From Terribacillus saccharophilus (GTDB lineage Bacteria; Bacillota; Bacilli; Bacillales; Amphibacillaceae), in NCBI RefSeq assembly GCF_002272745.1, contig NZ_NPBD01000002.1, positions 434,001 through 498,000 on the forward strand: a stretch of 64,000 nt of DNA. Direction: 5' to 3'. Positions 53,297 through 62,061 of the stretch are shown here, one piece after another. Made by a program: the position numbers and the translations under genes. How positions within the stretch are numbered: the stretch's first letter is position 1; every line of letters begins with the position of its first letter. A model generated the notes under the pieces. That model was given only the letters and a program-made list of their open reading frames with translations, was not told the origin of the DNA and made no database searches.

Positions 53297-54746
53297 AGTC
53301 TCCCACCTCACTCATAATAAGATCACTTAAGTTCTTTGCTCCTTGCATGACGATCGGCACACCTCCACCAGGATGGACAGAAGCTCCGACAGCAAAAAGT
53401 CCTTCAATGCCAAATGGCTTGTTCTGTGGGCGGAATCCTCCAGATTGCAGCAGGTTGGGAGCGATTCCAAAGCTCCCCCCTTGGTACAATCCAGCCTGAC
53501 TCGCATCCGCCGGTGTCCTCACCTTCAGCCATTCGATCGAGTCCAATAATCCTGGCAGGAGTGTTTGCTCTGCTTTATGGAGAACGCGTTCAACGAGCAG
53601 ATCTTGCTGCTGGTCCCAGTTGATATGATCGCCAGATGGAACAGGAACAAGAAAATATAAAGCCGACTTTCCAGCAGGAGCACAAGATGTATCCAATGAA
53701 CTAGGGTTGAATATGTAGAATGAAGGATCTTCTGGAATAGTTCGAGATTCAAAAATAGCTTCCATATTTTGCCGGAACTGATCAGGAAGAACAAATTGAT
53801 GCGTTTGCAGCTCTTCCCAACTCCGATTGGTTCCTGCATAGATAAGTAGACAGCCACTGGAGGCCGCAGGCTGCTTTTTCTTTTTTGCTTTTTTATCGTC
53901 AAGTATTGAATGAATGGCAGGAAAATCACCGTTGTACACCACATTATTAAAAGGCTGGAATACTCCGTCCACCTCAATTCCGCTCACTCTTTTCCCTTTC
54001 TGCTGTATCTTATCCACTTTTGCATTGTATTGAAGTGTGACGCCGCGTTCTTCACAATACGAAACCAACGTGTCGATCAACCCTGCATAGCCACCTTTGA
54101 CATACCAGATACCGTGGGCATGCTCGCTATAAGAAATTAGACCATAAATAGCGGGTGTCGTATAAGGAGAGCCTCCTATATACAGAGATTGCAGCGCATA
54201 TGCATCCTGTAGCTTCGGTTCAGTGAAATAATTACTAATGAAGCTATGAACGTCACGGTAAGCCTTTGATTTGTAGAGGAAGCGCAGATTGCTTTTTGTA
54301 AAGAAACGAAGCCTGTTAGAAAATCCTTGCTCCAAAAACTGACTCACTCCAACCCGATATACGTTTTCCATATCGTGCATGAATTGATCATATTGCGCTG
54401 CTTGATTTGGAAACTTTGCAAACAATTCTTCTTTCTGTTTTGCTGGATCAGAGTATTTTGTATAAGCAGTGCCATCCGCATAATGAATTCTGTAAAGCGG
54501 ATCACACTTTATGAGATCGAGTTCTTTTTGCGGAATAGCGCATGCATCCAAAACATTGCGAATCATATCGGGAAGGAGGACGATTGTCGGTCCTTGGTCA
54601 ATGCGAAAGTCGCCGTCCGATTCGTATTGCATACGCCCCCCTGGATTTGCTTGCTGTTCAAAGACTGTAACTTGATGTCCTTGTCTTTCAAGAAGCAATG
54701 CAGTTGTGAGTCCTCCAATACCTGCACCGATTATAGCCGTCTTCAC
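53265..54746 (-). CDS. CrtN-type carotenoid desaturase/oxidase, second copy
   Basis: A 493-residue FAD protein with TAIIGAGIGGLTTALLLE, GGRMQY, FRIDQGPTIVLLPDMI and the C-terminal FAVGASVHPGGGVPIVMQGAK. It has the GPTIV block of diapophytoene desaturases (CrtN) and resembles the extra desaturases (crtNb/crtNc) of pigmented Bacillus species. It could perform the remaining desaturations or an end-group oxidation. GTG start; four-base overlap with the crtN stop. An internal Lys-rich insert (KKAKKKKQ) near residue 290 is unusual. Confidence 0.82.
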   Translation of the reverse strand: MKTAIIGAGIGGLTTALLLERQGHQVTVFEQQANPGGRMQYESDGDFRIDQGPTIVLLPDMIRNVLDACAIPQKELDLIKCDPLYRIHYADGTAYTKYSDPAKQKEELFAKFPNQAAQYDQFMHDMENVYRVGVSQFLEQGFSNRLRFFTKSNLRFLYKSKAYRDVHSFISNYFTEPKLQDAYALQSLYIGGSPYTTPAIYGLISYSEHAHGIWYVKGGYAGLIDTLVSYCEERGVTLQYNAKVDKIQQKGKRVSGIEVDGVFQPFNNVVYNGDFPAIHSILDDKKAKKKKQPAASSGCLLIYAGTNRSWEELQTHQFVLPDQFRQNMEAIFESRTIPEDPSFYIFNPSSLDTSCAPAGKSALYFLVPVPSGDHINWDQQQDLLVERVLHKAEQTLLPGLLDSIEWLKVRTPADASQAGLYQGGSFGIAPNLLQSGGFRPQNKPFGIEGLFAVGASVHPGGGVPIVMQGAKNLSDLIMSEVGDYAQETVRKSV

Positions 54747-56266
54747 ATTGTCACCTTCTCTTGAGATGATTTTATCGATTGATAAGTTTTAGCCTCACTG
54801 TTTTTCTCGACTAGATCCGCACTGATCTTAGCCGACTGAAAAATAGTCGGCAGTCCGCTGCCTGGATGTGTTCCTCCGCCGACAAGATAACAATGGGAGA
54901 GTTCTTTCACTTGGTTATGTGGTCGGTTGTACATCATCTGATCTAGTGAATGTGCCAGATTAAATACTGCTCCGTGCTGGATATTCATCGCTTCCCAATC
55001 TGACGGTGTGATACAATATTCTGTTTCAATCAGAGACTCGATATTCTCTATACCTGTTTCACGTGCAAGAATATCAAGCATTTTCTGACGCATACGAGGA
55101 CTTGCTTCTTCCCAATCAATGTCAGCCTCTGTATTTGGCACCGGCATCAGCAAATATGCTGTAGACTTCCCACCAGGTGCTGTTGTTGGATCGATTTTAG
55201 TCGGATAATGGATGTAAACGGAAGGATCTTCTGAGAGGACAAGCTGTTCTGTCATCTCCTCTACATTCCTTTTGTAATCATCAGCAAAGACAACCATATG
55301 ATGCTGAAGATTAACTTCTTGCTTCAAACCTAGATAAAGCATAAAGGTCGAGCAGGAATATTTTTTGTTCTCAATTTTCTTCTCGAATTTCTTTTTCCAT
55401 TTATCCTCGAACAAATGCTTTACGCTATAGCTATAATCTGCATTAATGATAACTTCGTCAGCTTGAACATCAAGTCCATCTTCCAGACGAAGACCTGTCG
55501 CCTGCTTGCCTTCTATAAGGATCTGAGCAACAGGTTTTCCGGTATGAACCACGCCTCCGTATTCCTCAATCACCTGTCGCATCGCTTCGCAAATTCGGTT
55601 GACTCCTCCAATCGGATGGCACAGACCGAACTTATGTTCGAGATACGAAAGTATCGTGAACGTCCCCGGGCACTTCCAAGGAGACATTCCTAAGTATTTT
55701 GCTTGAAAAGTAAAGGCATATTTCAACCGTTCATCATTAAAATAGGTAGAAAGCCTACTGTATACTGTCTGGAAAATATCCAGTTTCGGGAGGGCATGCA
55801 GGACCTCCTTACTTAAATAAGTGCGTCTATGTACGAAAGGTCGGCGTAGAAGCTTTTCCACTCGGTCGAACTTCTCTCCCTCTTTTTCCATGAACTGAAT
55901 AAAACCTAAGCTTTCGCCAGGAAAAACCCGTTCTATTTCATCCAGCATATCTTGTCTATCAACTCGTGGTGTAAATGTGACGTCCCCAAACCGGAGTGTA
56001 TATAATGGATCCAGCCGATGCAGCTGAACATAATCGTTTAGGTTGCGGCCAGCTTCCTCAAAAAGCTCCTCTAGAAGCTGGGGCATCATAAAGAAAGTTG
56101 CACCAAGATCAAATTGGAATTCACCCTGCTTCAAACGTGAAGTCCTGCCGCCGATCACATCATTTTTTTCATATATTTCTACCTTGTATCCTTTAGCTGC
56201 AAGCAGCATCCCTGCTGTCAGACCCCCAGGACCAGCACCGATGATTGCTACTTTTTTCTTAGTCAA
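54743..56266 (-). CDS. crtN: 4,4'-diapophytoene desaturase (CrtN)
   Basis: A 507-residue FAD-dependent desaturase. The dinucleotide fold is VAIIGAGPGGLTAGMLLA, followed by GGRTSRLKQGEFQFDLGATFF. Blocks CSTFMLYLGL, VFADDYKRNVEEM, SEDPSVYIHYPT, TAPGGKSTAYLLMPVPN and GGGTHPGSGLPTIF line up well with S. aureus CrtN. It turns colourless 4,4'-diapophytoene into yellow diaponeurosporene or beyond. TTG start after GGAGGT. It is the first gene of the eight-gene operon and follows a sigma-B-like promoter. Confidence 0.88.
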   Translation of the reverse strand: MTKKKVAIIGAGPGGLTAGMLLAAKGYKVEIYEKNDVIGGRTSRLKQGEFQFDLGATFFMMPQLLEELFEEAGRNLNDYVQLHRLDPLYTLRFGDVTFTPRVDRQDMLDEIERVFPGESLGFIQFMEKEGEKFDRVEKLLRRPFVHRRTYLSKEVLHALPKLDIFQTVYSRLSTYFNDERLKYAFTFQAKYLGMSPWKCPGTFTILSYLEHKFGLCHPIGGVNRICEAMRQVIEEYGGVVHTGKPVAQILIEGKQATGLRLEDGLDVQADEVIINADYSYSVKHLFEDKWKKKFEKKIENKKYSCSTFMLYLGLKQEVNLQHHMVVFADDYKRNVEEMTEQLVLSEDPSVYIHYPTKIDPTTAPGGKSTAYLLMPVPNTEADIDWEEASPRMRQKMLDILARETGIENIESLIETEYCITPSDWEAMNIQHGAVFNLAHSLDQMMYNRPHNQVKELSHCYLVGGGTHPGSGLPTIFQSAKISADLVEKNSEAKTYQSIKSSQEKVTM

Positions 56267-56296
56267 CGGTCAGACCTCCATTCCGAATAATTCCCT

Positions 56297-56322
56297 ATAC
56301 CCTGTTCGCTTAATAGAGAAAC
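56297..56322 (-). promoter_or_regulatory. Sigma-B-like promoter of the carotenoid operon
   Basis: On the minus strand GTTTCT (56317-56322) and GGGTAT (56297-56302) are 14 bases apart, close to the Bacillus/Staphylococcus sigma-B consensus GTTTAA-N12-14-GGGTAT. It lies 31 bases before the crtN start. No sigma-A promoter was seen in the same gap. Confidence 0.6.
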
Positions 56323-56337
56323 CTATCGAACGATAAA

Positions 56338-56376
56338 TTAAAAAAGACCTAAAGTGTAAATACACTTTAGGTCTTT
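56338..56376 (-). terminator. Terminator of the cdd transcript
   Basis: AAAGACCTAAAGTGTA (56343-56358) pairs perfectly with TACACTTTAGGTCTTT (56361-56376), with more Ts on the minus strand. It insulates cdd from the carotenoid operon. Confidence 0.92.
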
Positions 56377-56392
56377 AGGTTAAATTTAATTT

Positions 56393-56809
56393 TTACAGGG
56401 CAGCTTTTTCGTCAGAAAAAAGATCTTCTGGCTGGAAAGAAAACGGAAGCAGCTCTTCCATAGTAACTGTCTTCGAAACGCCATTCATGTTCGAAATATG
56501 GATGACAGCATCCTGAGGGAAGAATTCAGCCATTACTTGCCGGCACGACCCACATGGAGGAACTGGACGTTCTGTATTTGCTACAACAGCGATCTCAGAA
56601 AACTCCCTTTCGCCGTTTGCAACAGCTTGGAAAATAGCAGTTCGTTCAGCACAGCATGTCACCGGATACGCTGCATTTTCAATATTACAGCCTTGATATA
56701 CATTTCCTGCCTTGGTCAGAACTGCTGCACCTACTCCAAATTTAGAATAAGGTATATATGCCCGTTCTCTTGCTTCTTTAGCTAGATTAATCAATTCTTC
56801 TTTCGTCAT
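56393..56809 (-). CDS. cdd: Cytidine deaminase
   Basis: A 138-residue zinc deaminase. YSKFGVGAAVLT, the zinc and catalytic motif TCCAERTAIF (Cys and Glu) and PCGSCRQVMAEF with two more zinc Cys are all in place. It deaminates cytidine and deoxycytidine for salvage. The three-Cys zinc site is the small tetrameric type found in Bacillus. ATG after AGAGGAAG. In B. subtilis cdd is next to era; here it sits beside a yppE-like gene, so the order differs. Confidence 0.96.
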   Translation of the reverse strand: MTKEELINLAKEARERAYIPYSKFGVGAAVLTKAGNVYQGCNIENAAYPVTCCAERTAIFQAVANGEREFSEIAVVANTERPVPPCGSCRQVMAEFFPQDAVIHISNMNGVSKTVTMEELLPFSFQPEDLFSDEKAAL

Positions 56810-56831
56810 TGTTTACTTCCTCTCCGTCGTG

Positions 56832-57194
56832 TCATTCTAATCGGTCCATATCTTCATCAAGCAATTGGATGACGTAGCCGATCGATTGGTGATAATCCAT
56901 ATATCGTTCCGACCGGATGTCTATGTAATAGCTATGCAGGATGATTAAATGGACATTTTCTTCTGTAGACTGTACCTGCTGCGGATGCACACTGATCTCG
57001 CGCTGCTGGACAAAGTCCGCTGCAGCCTGATGCCACTCCTGAAGCAGCTGATACATTGGTTCTGTTTCCTTCTTCACCATCTCGAAGAATGCTTTATCAT
57101 GCTTTTCACTTGGCGGCTCATGCGTAAGAAAGCGTTCTTTCAGTTGGGCCATCAAGTCGGATAGCTGCTTATTATATATCTTTAATGTCGTCAA
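56832..57194 (-). CDS. yppE: YppE family protein (DUF1798)
   Basis: A 120-residue helical protein: LKIYNKQLSDLMAQLKERF, EKHDKAFFEMVKKETEPMY and LHSYYIDIRSERYMDYHQS. These fit DUF1798/YppE, a four-helix-bundle family without known function. The TTG start follows AAGGGG. Its position near sspM, yppC, recU and ponA agrees with the ypp cluster of B. subtilis. Confidence 0.82.
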   Translation of the reverse strand: MTTLKIYNKQLSDLMAQLKERFLTHEPPSEKHDKAFFEMVKKETEPMYQLLQEWHQAAADFVQQREISVHPQQVQSTEENVHLIILHSYYIDIRSERYMDYHQSIGYVIQLLDEDMDRLE

Positions 57195-57239
57195 TATAAC
57201 CCCTTCTCTGCTTATCGTGTTGTTCTATTATACAAGCAG

Positions 57240-57455
57240 TCAGGCTAATTTACCATGCTCATGATTCCATTTATCATGCTTTTTATCTAGCTGGGACTCT
57301 GCTCGAAGCACGCGTTCAATTAAAGGTTGCTTTAGTGTTGTCCTGGAACGGTTCGCCTGTACGGTGAGTCTTTGGTCCAATTTCCGATATGCGCCAGCAA
57401 GCTGGAACAGAGCCAGCTGCAATTCTTCTTTGGTTACACCATTTTGCATGTTCAT
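57240..57455 (-). CDS. Small hypothetical protein, 71 residues
   Basis: The ATG at 57455 follows GGGGG; a second ATG two codons on is possible. The protein is basic and helical (GVTKEELQLALFQLAGAYRK, then an Arg/Gln-rich second half). It lies where yppF or yppG sit in B. subtilis, but I see no clear match to either. The longer open frame to 57569 has no ribosome site and is not used. No membrane segment. Confidence 0.6.
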   Translation of the reverse strand: MNMQNGVTKEELQLALFQLAGAYRKLDQRLTVQANRSRTTLKQPLIERVLRAESQLDKKHDKWNHEHGKLA

Positions 57456-57593
57456 CCGTATGCCCCCTTTTTCCTTACTGTTTCTGCTAAGATAAGACTT
57501 CTCCTGCACAGCTGACAAAACAACAAAAATTACGGGCACATTCGCATGATTCAGAGCTGTTTCGCTCATCCTAACTATAAAGGAGGGTGAATG

Positions 57594-57704
57594 ATGAAAA
57601 AGCAGGAAAAAAAGACATCTACTGACCAGAAACGGCCTACAGCTCGCACTGCAGGTGATGGGTATGACAAAAAGCTTGATGGACCAAATCGTCCTTCCAT
57701 ATAA
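57594..57704 (+). CDS. sspM: Small acid-soluble spore protein SspM
   Basis: A 36-residue basic protein that starts at the second of two tandem ATGs, eight bases after AAGGAGG, and ends YDKKLDGPNRPSI. The C-terminal DKKLxGPNRPS block is the signature I recall for SspM, a minor spore protein made in the forespore. Gene order (sspM beside the yppE/yppC genes) is the same as in B. subtilis. The gene is followed at once by a terminator. No sigma-G promoter was identified with confidence. Confidence 0.85.
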   Translation: MKKQEKKTSTDQKRPTARTAGDGYDKKLDGPNRPSI

Positions 57705-57709
57705 GTTTA

Positions 57710-57747
57710 AAAAAGCAAAGCGATCAATTGACCGCTTTGCTTTTTTT
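57710..57747 (+). terminator. Bidirectional terminator between sspM and yppC
   Basis: AAAGCAAAGCG (57712-57722) pairs perfectly with CGCTTTGCTTT (57733-57743), with Ts on both strands. The yppC stop lies within the loop. Confidence 0.9.
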
Positions 57748-58683
57748 CTTGATTAATGCGGCTACTTTCAACAATCGCCTTTTCCAATAAAAGACGGATC
57801 CAGTCGATCGATAACGCCTTTTTTTTTCAGAGATTACCCAACTTCGTTTAATGCCCCCATATCTGTACCAGTCTCTTCGAATATTATCTTCGTGTGAAAT
57901 GACTGGATAACAAGTCCGCAGCGGACGACTGCCGGTAGTTCTAAACCGACCAAAACACTCATAGTCATCACGAGACCCCGTATAAGTAGCTACTTTGGCA
58001 AATTGCAAAAAAGCGGTATGAAGCTGCTCATCAAAAAGGAGCTGACTCAACTTCTTCCCCACCTGTATCCGTTCATCTACACTTGTAAAATGGTGAGCAT
58101 ACAGTCCATATAATCTTCCATCCAATGTCGGGAACAATACGGCATTCAGACGGAATAAATCTTGCAGCTGAAATGGCCATCGGCTGAAGATATGCTTTTT
58201 ATAAAATGGCTGGACTATGACAGGGGAACCGATGACATGCTGTTCGTTGATAATAAGACAATAGAGCAGCTGCTGCATGTCACCCTCTTTTAAGTAATGC
58301 TGCCACGTTTCTTCCATAAAGACAGAAACACGAAAATGGCGCAGATGTTCAACCATATCAATTTGTCCTTTTTTATGTGCTTCATATAAGAGCAGCTGTG
58401 GATATGCATCAGAGAAGATAAGCCAATTGGCACGTTCATAAAGAGAGAAAAGCTGTTTTCTTATACGCGCTGACAGCAAGTTCTGAAACATATCCAATTG
58501 TAGATCTGTCATATTCCATCCAGCGTTTCTGGAAACCATTGAAGCTAGGAATGCCCACTTGATCTCTGGATTCCTTTCATAAAAAGCTTGATAAGCCATC
58601 GTTCTTCGGATATTATCTAAGTTTGCAGCGGCTGTTTTCTCTTCGATGGAAGCAAGCAACTGCGCTATGTCAGTAAATGTCAT
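57724..58683 (-). CDS. yppC: DUF2515 family protein (YppC-like)
   Basis: A 319-residue soluble protein. Markers are TMAYQAFYERNPEIKWAFLAS, SRNAGWNMTDLQ, WLIFSDAYPQLLLYE and INEQHVIGSPVI, followed by a basic C-terminus. These fit the DUF2515 family (YppC), of unknown role. It is divergent from recU, as in B. subtilis. The ATG has a short AGGGGC-type site. The last 40 residues are very rich in Arg and Lys. Confidence 0.82.
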   Translation of the reverse strand: MTFTDIAQLLASIEEKTAAANLDNIRRTMAYQAFYERNPEIKWAFLASMVSRNAGWNMTDLQLDMFQNLLSARIRKQLFSLYERANWLIFSDAYPQLLLYEAHKKGQIDMVEHLRHFRVSVFMEETWQHYLKEGDMQQLLYCLIINEQHVIGSPVIVQPFYKKHIFSRWPFQLQDLFRLNAVLFPTLDGRLYGLYAHHFTSVDERIQVGKKLSQLLFDEQLHTAFLQFAKVATYTGSRDDYECFGRFRTTGSRPLRTCYPVISHEDNIRRDWYRYGGIKRSWVISEKKRRYRSTGSVFYWKRRLLKVAALIKKKSKAVN

Positions 58684-58775
58684 CGAATTGCCCCTTTTTT
58701 TAGTTGAGTTACAGGCACAAAGTGAAGTATTCTAAGGATTATGGTATGATCATTCCTATAGTGGGGGGAGAAACC

Positions 58776-59384
58776 GTGCAATATCCTAACGGGAAAAAGA
58801 TCATGAGACAAACCGTTGCATCGAGGCTCTCACAGCCTATCGATTTCGGCAACAGGGGGATGACTTTAGAGGAAGATATCAATGAGACAAACGAGTATTA
58901 CCTCGCTCAACAAAAAGCTATCATCCATAAAAAACCTACCCCAGTGCAGATTGTCCAGGTCGACTATCCAAAACGAAGTGCAGCGGTCATTAAGGAAGCG
59001 TATTTCAAACAAGCATCCACTACGGATTATAATGGCGTATATCGCGGAAAATATGTAGATTTTGAAGCGAAGGTCACCAAAAACAAGACCAGCTTCCCTC
59101 TCTCCAATTTCCACGAGCATCAGATAGCTCATATGGAGAATGTATGCAGTCATGGGGCTATCTGCTTCGTCATTATGCGTTTTTCCGCACACAATCAAAC
59201 ATTTTTTTTCGAAGCAGAGAAACTTTTTCCGTGGTGGAAACGTCAATATGATGGAGGCAGAAAATCTATTCCTTATGAGGTGATCTGTGAGGAAGGATTT
59301 CTTATTCCAATGAAGTATCAGGCAAAGGTCGATTATTTGCACATTATCGACCAGCTTCATTTTAGAACGGAGGAAGAGGAGTAA
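58776..59384 (+). CDS. recU: Holliday junction resolvase RecU
   Basis: A 202-residue resolvase. The GTG at 58776 is chosen because GGGGGGAG precedes it and the product then starts MQYPNGKK, as in the family. [40 protein letters not shown] and the catalytic core [23 protein letters not shown] (short block [13 protein letters not shown]) are conserved. It cuts four-way junctions in recombination and repair. Its stop overlaps the ponA start by one base (TAATG), the usual recU-ponA operon. Confidence 0.95.
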   Translation: MQYPNGKKIMRQTVASRLSQPIDFGNRGMTLEEDINETNEYYLAQQKAIIHKKPTPVQIVQVDYPKRSAAVIKEAYFKQASTTDYNGVYRGKYVDFEAKVTKNKTSFPLSNFHEHQIAHMENVCSHGAICFVIMRFSAHNQTFFFEAEKLFPWWKRQYDGGRKSIPYEVICEEGFLIPMKYQAKVDYLHIIDQLHFRTEEEE

Positions 59385-62008
59385 TGGCAGAAAAGGGCCA
59401 ATCTCGTGCATCAAGAAGAAAACAGAAAAAGAAGAAAAGACCTATTTGGAAGAAAATTTTACTTACGATTGTATTAATAGGTGTCCTATGTGTTGTTGCG
59501 GGCGGTGCCGTATTTGGTTATTACGCAGCTACAGCGCCTAAGCTGGACGAAGAAAAACTATCCGACCCAGCTTCCAATATTATCTATGACATGAATGGAG
59601 ACGAGTTTGCAGAATTAGGCTCTGAAAGCAGACGAAAAGTAACGTATGACGATCTGCCGCAACAGCTAATTGATGCAGTAACTGCAACAGAAGATTCCCG
59701 ATTCTTTGAACATAACGGAATTGATATCATCCGTACTGGCGGCGCGCTGGTCTCCAACTTTAAAAATGGATTCGGTGCTGAAGGCGGCAGTACGATCGAC
59801 CAGCAGGTAATTAAACGTTCCTTCCTGTCTCCAGAGAAGACAGTAAAACGTAAAATGCAGGAATGGTGGCTTGCATTCCAGCTTGACCGTCAATATTCCA
59901 AAGAAGAAATCTTGGAAATGTACTTAAATAAGGTATTTTACGGTCAATATGCTTACGGAGTTGCTACAGCTGCAGAAACGTATTTCGGCAAAGAGGATCT
60001 GAATGACCTTACTCTGCCGGAAACAGCTTTACTAGCTGGTCTGCCGCAGCGCCCTACTGCTTATAATCCATTTGAAAACCCTGATCTTGCACAACAACGT
60101 ATGAACACCGTGCTCGATTTAATGGTACAGCATGAAAAGATTACCCAAGCAGAAGCGGATGAAGCGAAAAAGACGAAAGTCGAAGATTTACTTGCCGAAA
60201 AGCAACCGCAATCTAATAAGTACGGTGCTTTCCTGGATCAAGTACAAAAAGAGCTTAGTGAGCGCTTTGAGGATACAGACCTTAACCTGGATGGCATGAA
60301 GATCTATACAACTTTAGATCCGGATGCACAGGAGACTGTAGAAAGTGCACTAAGCGAAGACAGCGGCATTGTATGGCCGGACGATCAATTGCAAGCTGGT
60401 ATTACTCTGCTCGACACGCAGAGTGGTGCAATTCGTGCTATTGGTGGAAACCGGAACAACGAACTGGGCGGTTACAACTACGCTATACAAGGTGATGGTC
60501 GTCAGCCAGGATCAGGTATGAAGCCTATTCTAGACTACGCACCAGCATTTGAGACAGGTGTATATACATCTACTTATGAACAAATCAATGATGAACCACT
60601 TACGATTGGTGATTGGACTCCTGGTAACTATGATGACCAATTCCATGGTTGGATGAGTGCAAGAACTGCTTTAGCTAAATCGTATAATATTCCGGCAATC
60701 AAAACATTCCAAGCTGTTGGGGCCGAAAACGCAGAACAATTTGCGAATGGCTTAGGTCTAGAATTTGAAGATGGAATCAAGAATGGAGATAGTATCGGTG
60801 GAGCAGCTCAGTTCCATACGATTGATATAGCTGGCGCTTATGCAGCATTTGGTAACGAAGGTATCTACACGGAGCCATACGCCATTACGAAAATTGAATT
60901 CAGCGATGGCAGCACCTTGGATATGAAACCAGAATCGGCAGCAGCGATGAGTGAATCAACAGCTTATATGGTAACTGACATGATGCGCTCTGTCATGACA
61001 GAAGGTACGGGTACTATGGCAAATGTAGCAGGATTAGATATTGCCGGTAAAACTGGTACGACGAACTTAAAAGACCAAAAAGGCAGTCCTGATTCCTGGA
61101 TGAACGGTTTGACTACAAACTACACTCTATCTGTCTGGACCGGTAACCCCGAGGGTAACAAAGTGATTCAAGACGGAAACGGCGTAATCGGGACAAATGT
61201 TGCCAAACAGCTGTTCAAACAAATCATGACCAATGTACATCAAGGCAAGGACACGGAAAGCTTTAAAAAACCCAGTGACGTAGTGGAGGCGAAAGTCGAA
61301 AAAGGCTCTCGCCCTGCTGCCTCACCAAGTGCTGGCACCCCCTCTTCCGAGATCCTGACGGAATTATTCCTAAAGGGCAATCTTCCTGGAACTACGTCAG
61401 AAAGATATGAAGAGGAAGAAATCGATCCGGTAACCGGACTTTCTGCAAGCTATGATGAAGCAAGCAACAGTATCAATATCAGCTGGAATTACGATGGCGA
61501 TGCAAGCTTCAGTGTAAATGCTGATCCAAGCGGCTCTACGTCCACGTCTGATACTTCAGCAGTAATCGAGAACGTCGAAGCTGGACAAACCTACAACATT
61601 GCAGTTACAGCGTCTGTTGATGGCGAGACTAGTGAAGCGAAATCAACTTCTGTCACCGTCCCTGGTGAAGAAGAGAATGCAGAAGAAGAAGAAAATCCTG
61701 ATGAAAATACTGAGGATCAACAAGATCAAAACAATGAAGAGCAGCAAAATGAGGACGAGCAGAACCCGGATCAGAATGATGAACAGAACCAAGACCAGAA
61801 TGCCGATGAAAACAGTGACCAGAACAATGGCAATGGTAACGGTAATGAGAATAACAACGGCAATGGTAATGGTAATGATGAAAACTCTGGTCAAGGCGAG
61901 GATTCAGACAATACAGAAGAAGAACCTGCTGAAGGTGAGCAGGGAGCTGATACCGGCGGAGATGCTGGTTCTGGAGCCGATCAACCTGAAACAGAAGATC
62001 AGCAATAA
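59384..62008 (+). CDS. ponA: Class A penicillin-binding protein PBP1
   Basis: An 874-residue bifunctional cell-wall synthase. A basic cytosolic N-terminus and one helix (about 25-48) lead to the GT51 domain with TATEDSRFFEHNGID (Glu103) and EGGSTIDQQVIKRSFL. The transpeptidase domain has the SxxK serine at 377 (GSGMKP), AKSYN and KTGTT at 556-560. A fibronectin type III domain spans about 680-761. The last 110 residues are an acidic Gln/Asn/Glu/Asp/Gly tail. It polymerises and crosslinks peptidoglycan with GpsB support. ATG is coupled to the recU stop. Confidence 0.96.
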   Translation: MAEKGQSRASRRKQKKKKRPIWKKILLTIVLIGVLCVVAGGAVFGYYAATAPKLDEEKLSDPASNIIYDMNGDEFAELGSESRRKVTYDDLPQQLIDAVTATEDSRFFEHNGIDIIRTGGALVSNFKNGFGAEGGSTIDQQVIKRSFLSPEKTVKRKMQEWWLAFQLDRQYSKEEILEMYLNKVFYGQYAYGVATAAETYFGKEDLNDLTLPETALLAGLPQRPTAYNPFENPDLAQQRMNTVLDLMVQHEKITQAEADEAKKTKVEDLLAEKQPQSNKYGAFLDQVQKELSERFEDTDLNLDGMKIYTTLDPDAQETVESALSEDSGIVWPDDQLQAGITLLDTQSGAIRAIGGNRNNELGGYNYAIQGDGRQPGSGMKPILDYAPAFETGVYTSTYEQINDEPLTIGDWTPGNYDDQFHGWMSARTALAKSYNIPAIKTFQAVGAENAEQFANGLGLEFEDGIKNGDSIGGAAQFHTIDIAGAYAAFGNEGIYTEPYAITKIEFSDGSTLDMKPESAAAMSESTAYMVTDMMRSVMTEGTGTMANVAGLDIAGKTGTTNLKDQKGSPDSWMNGLTTNYTLSVWTGNPEGNKVIQDGNGVIGTNVAKQLFKQIMTNVHQGKDTESFKKPSDVVEAKVEKGSRPAASPSAGTPSSEILTELFLKGNLPGTTSERYEEEEIDPVTGLSASYDEASNSINISWNYDGDASFSVNADPSGSTSTSDTSAVIENVEAGQTYNIAVTASVDGETSEAKSTSVTVPGEEENAEEEENPDENTEDQQDQNNEEQQNEDEQNPDQNDEQNQDQNADENSDQNNGNGNGNENNNGNGNGNDENSGQGEDSDNTEEEPAEGEQGADTGGDAGSGADQPETEDQQ

Positions 62009-62021
62009 CAATATATACAAC

Positions 62022-62061
62022 AAAAAAAGACAGTCACTTCGATTTGGAGTGACTGTCTTTT
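62022..62061 (+). terminator. Bidirectional terminator between ponA and nth
   Basis: AAAAGACAGTCACT (62025-62038) pairs perfectly with AGTGACTGTCTTTT (62048-62061), with Ts on both sides. Confidence 0.92.

Noticed and set aside
58704..58775. Longer N-terminus for RecU
   Set aside because: The GTG at 58776 has a strong ribosome site and the family's conserved start; the upstream residues match nothing.
61643..61894. Hydrophobic 83-codon minus-strand ORF under the ponA tail
   Set aside because: It is the antisense of the Asp/Glu/Asn-rich repeat tail, which automatically reads as Ile/Val/Leu; no start signals.
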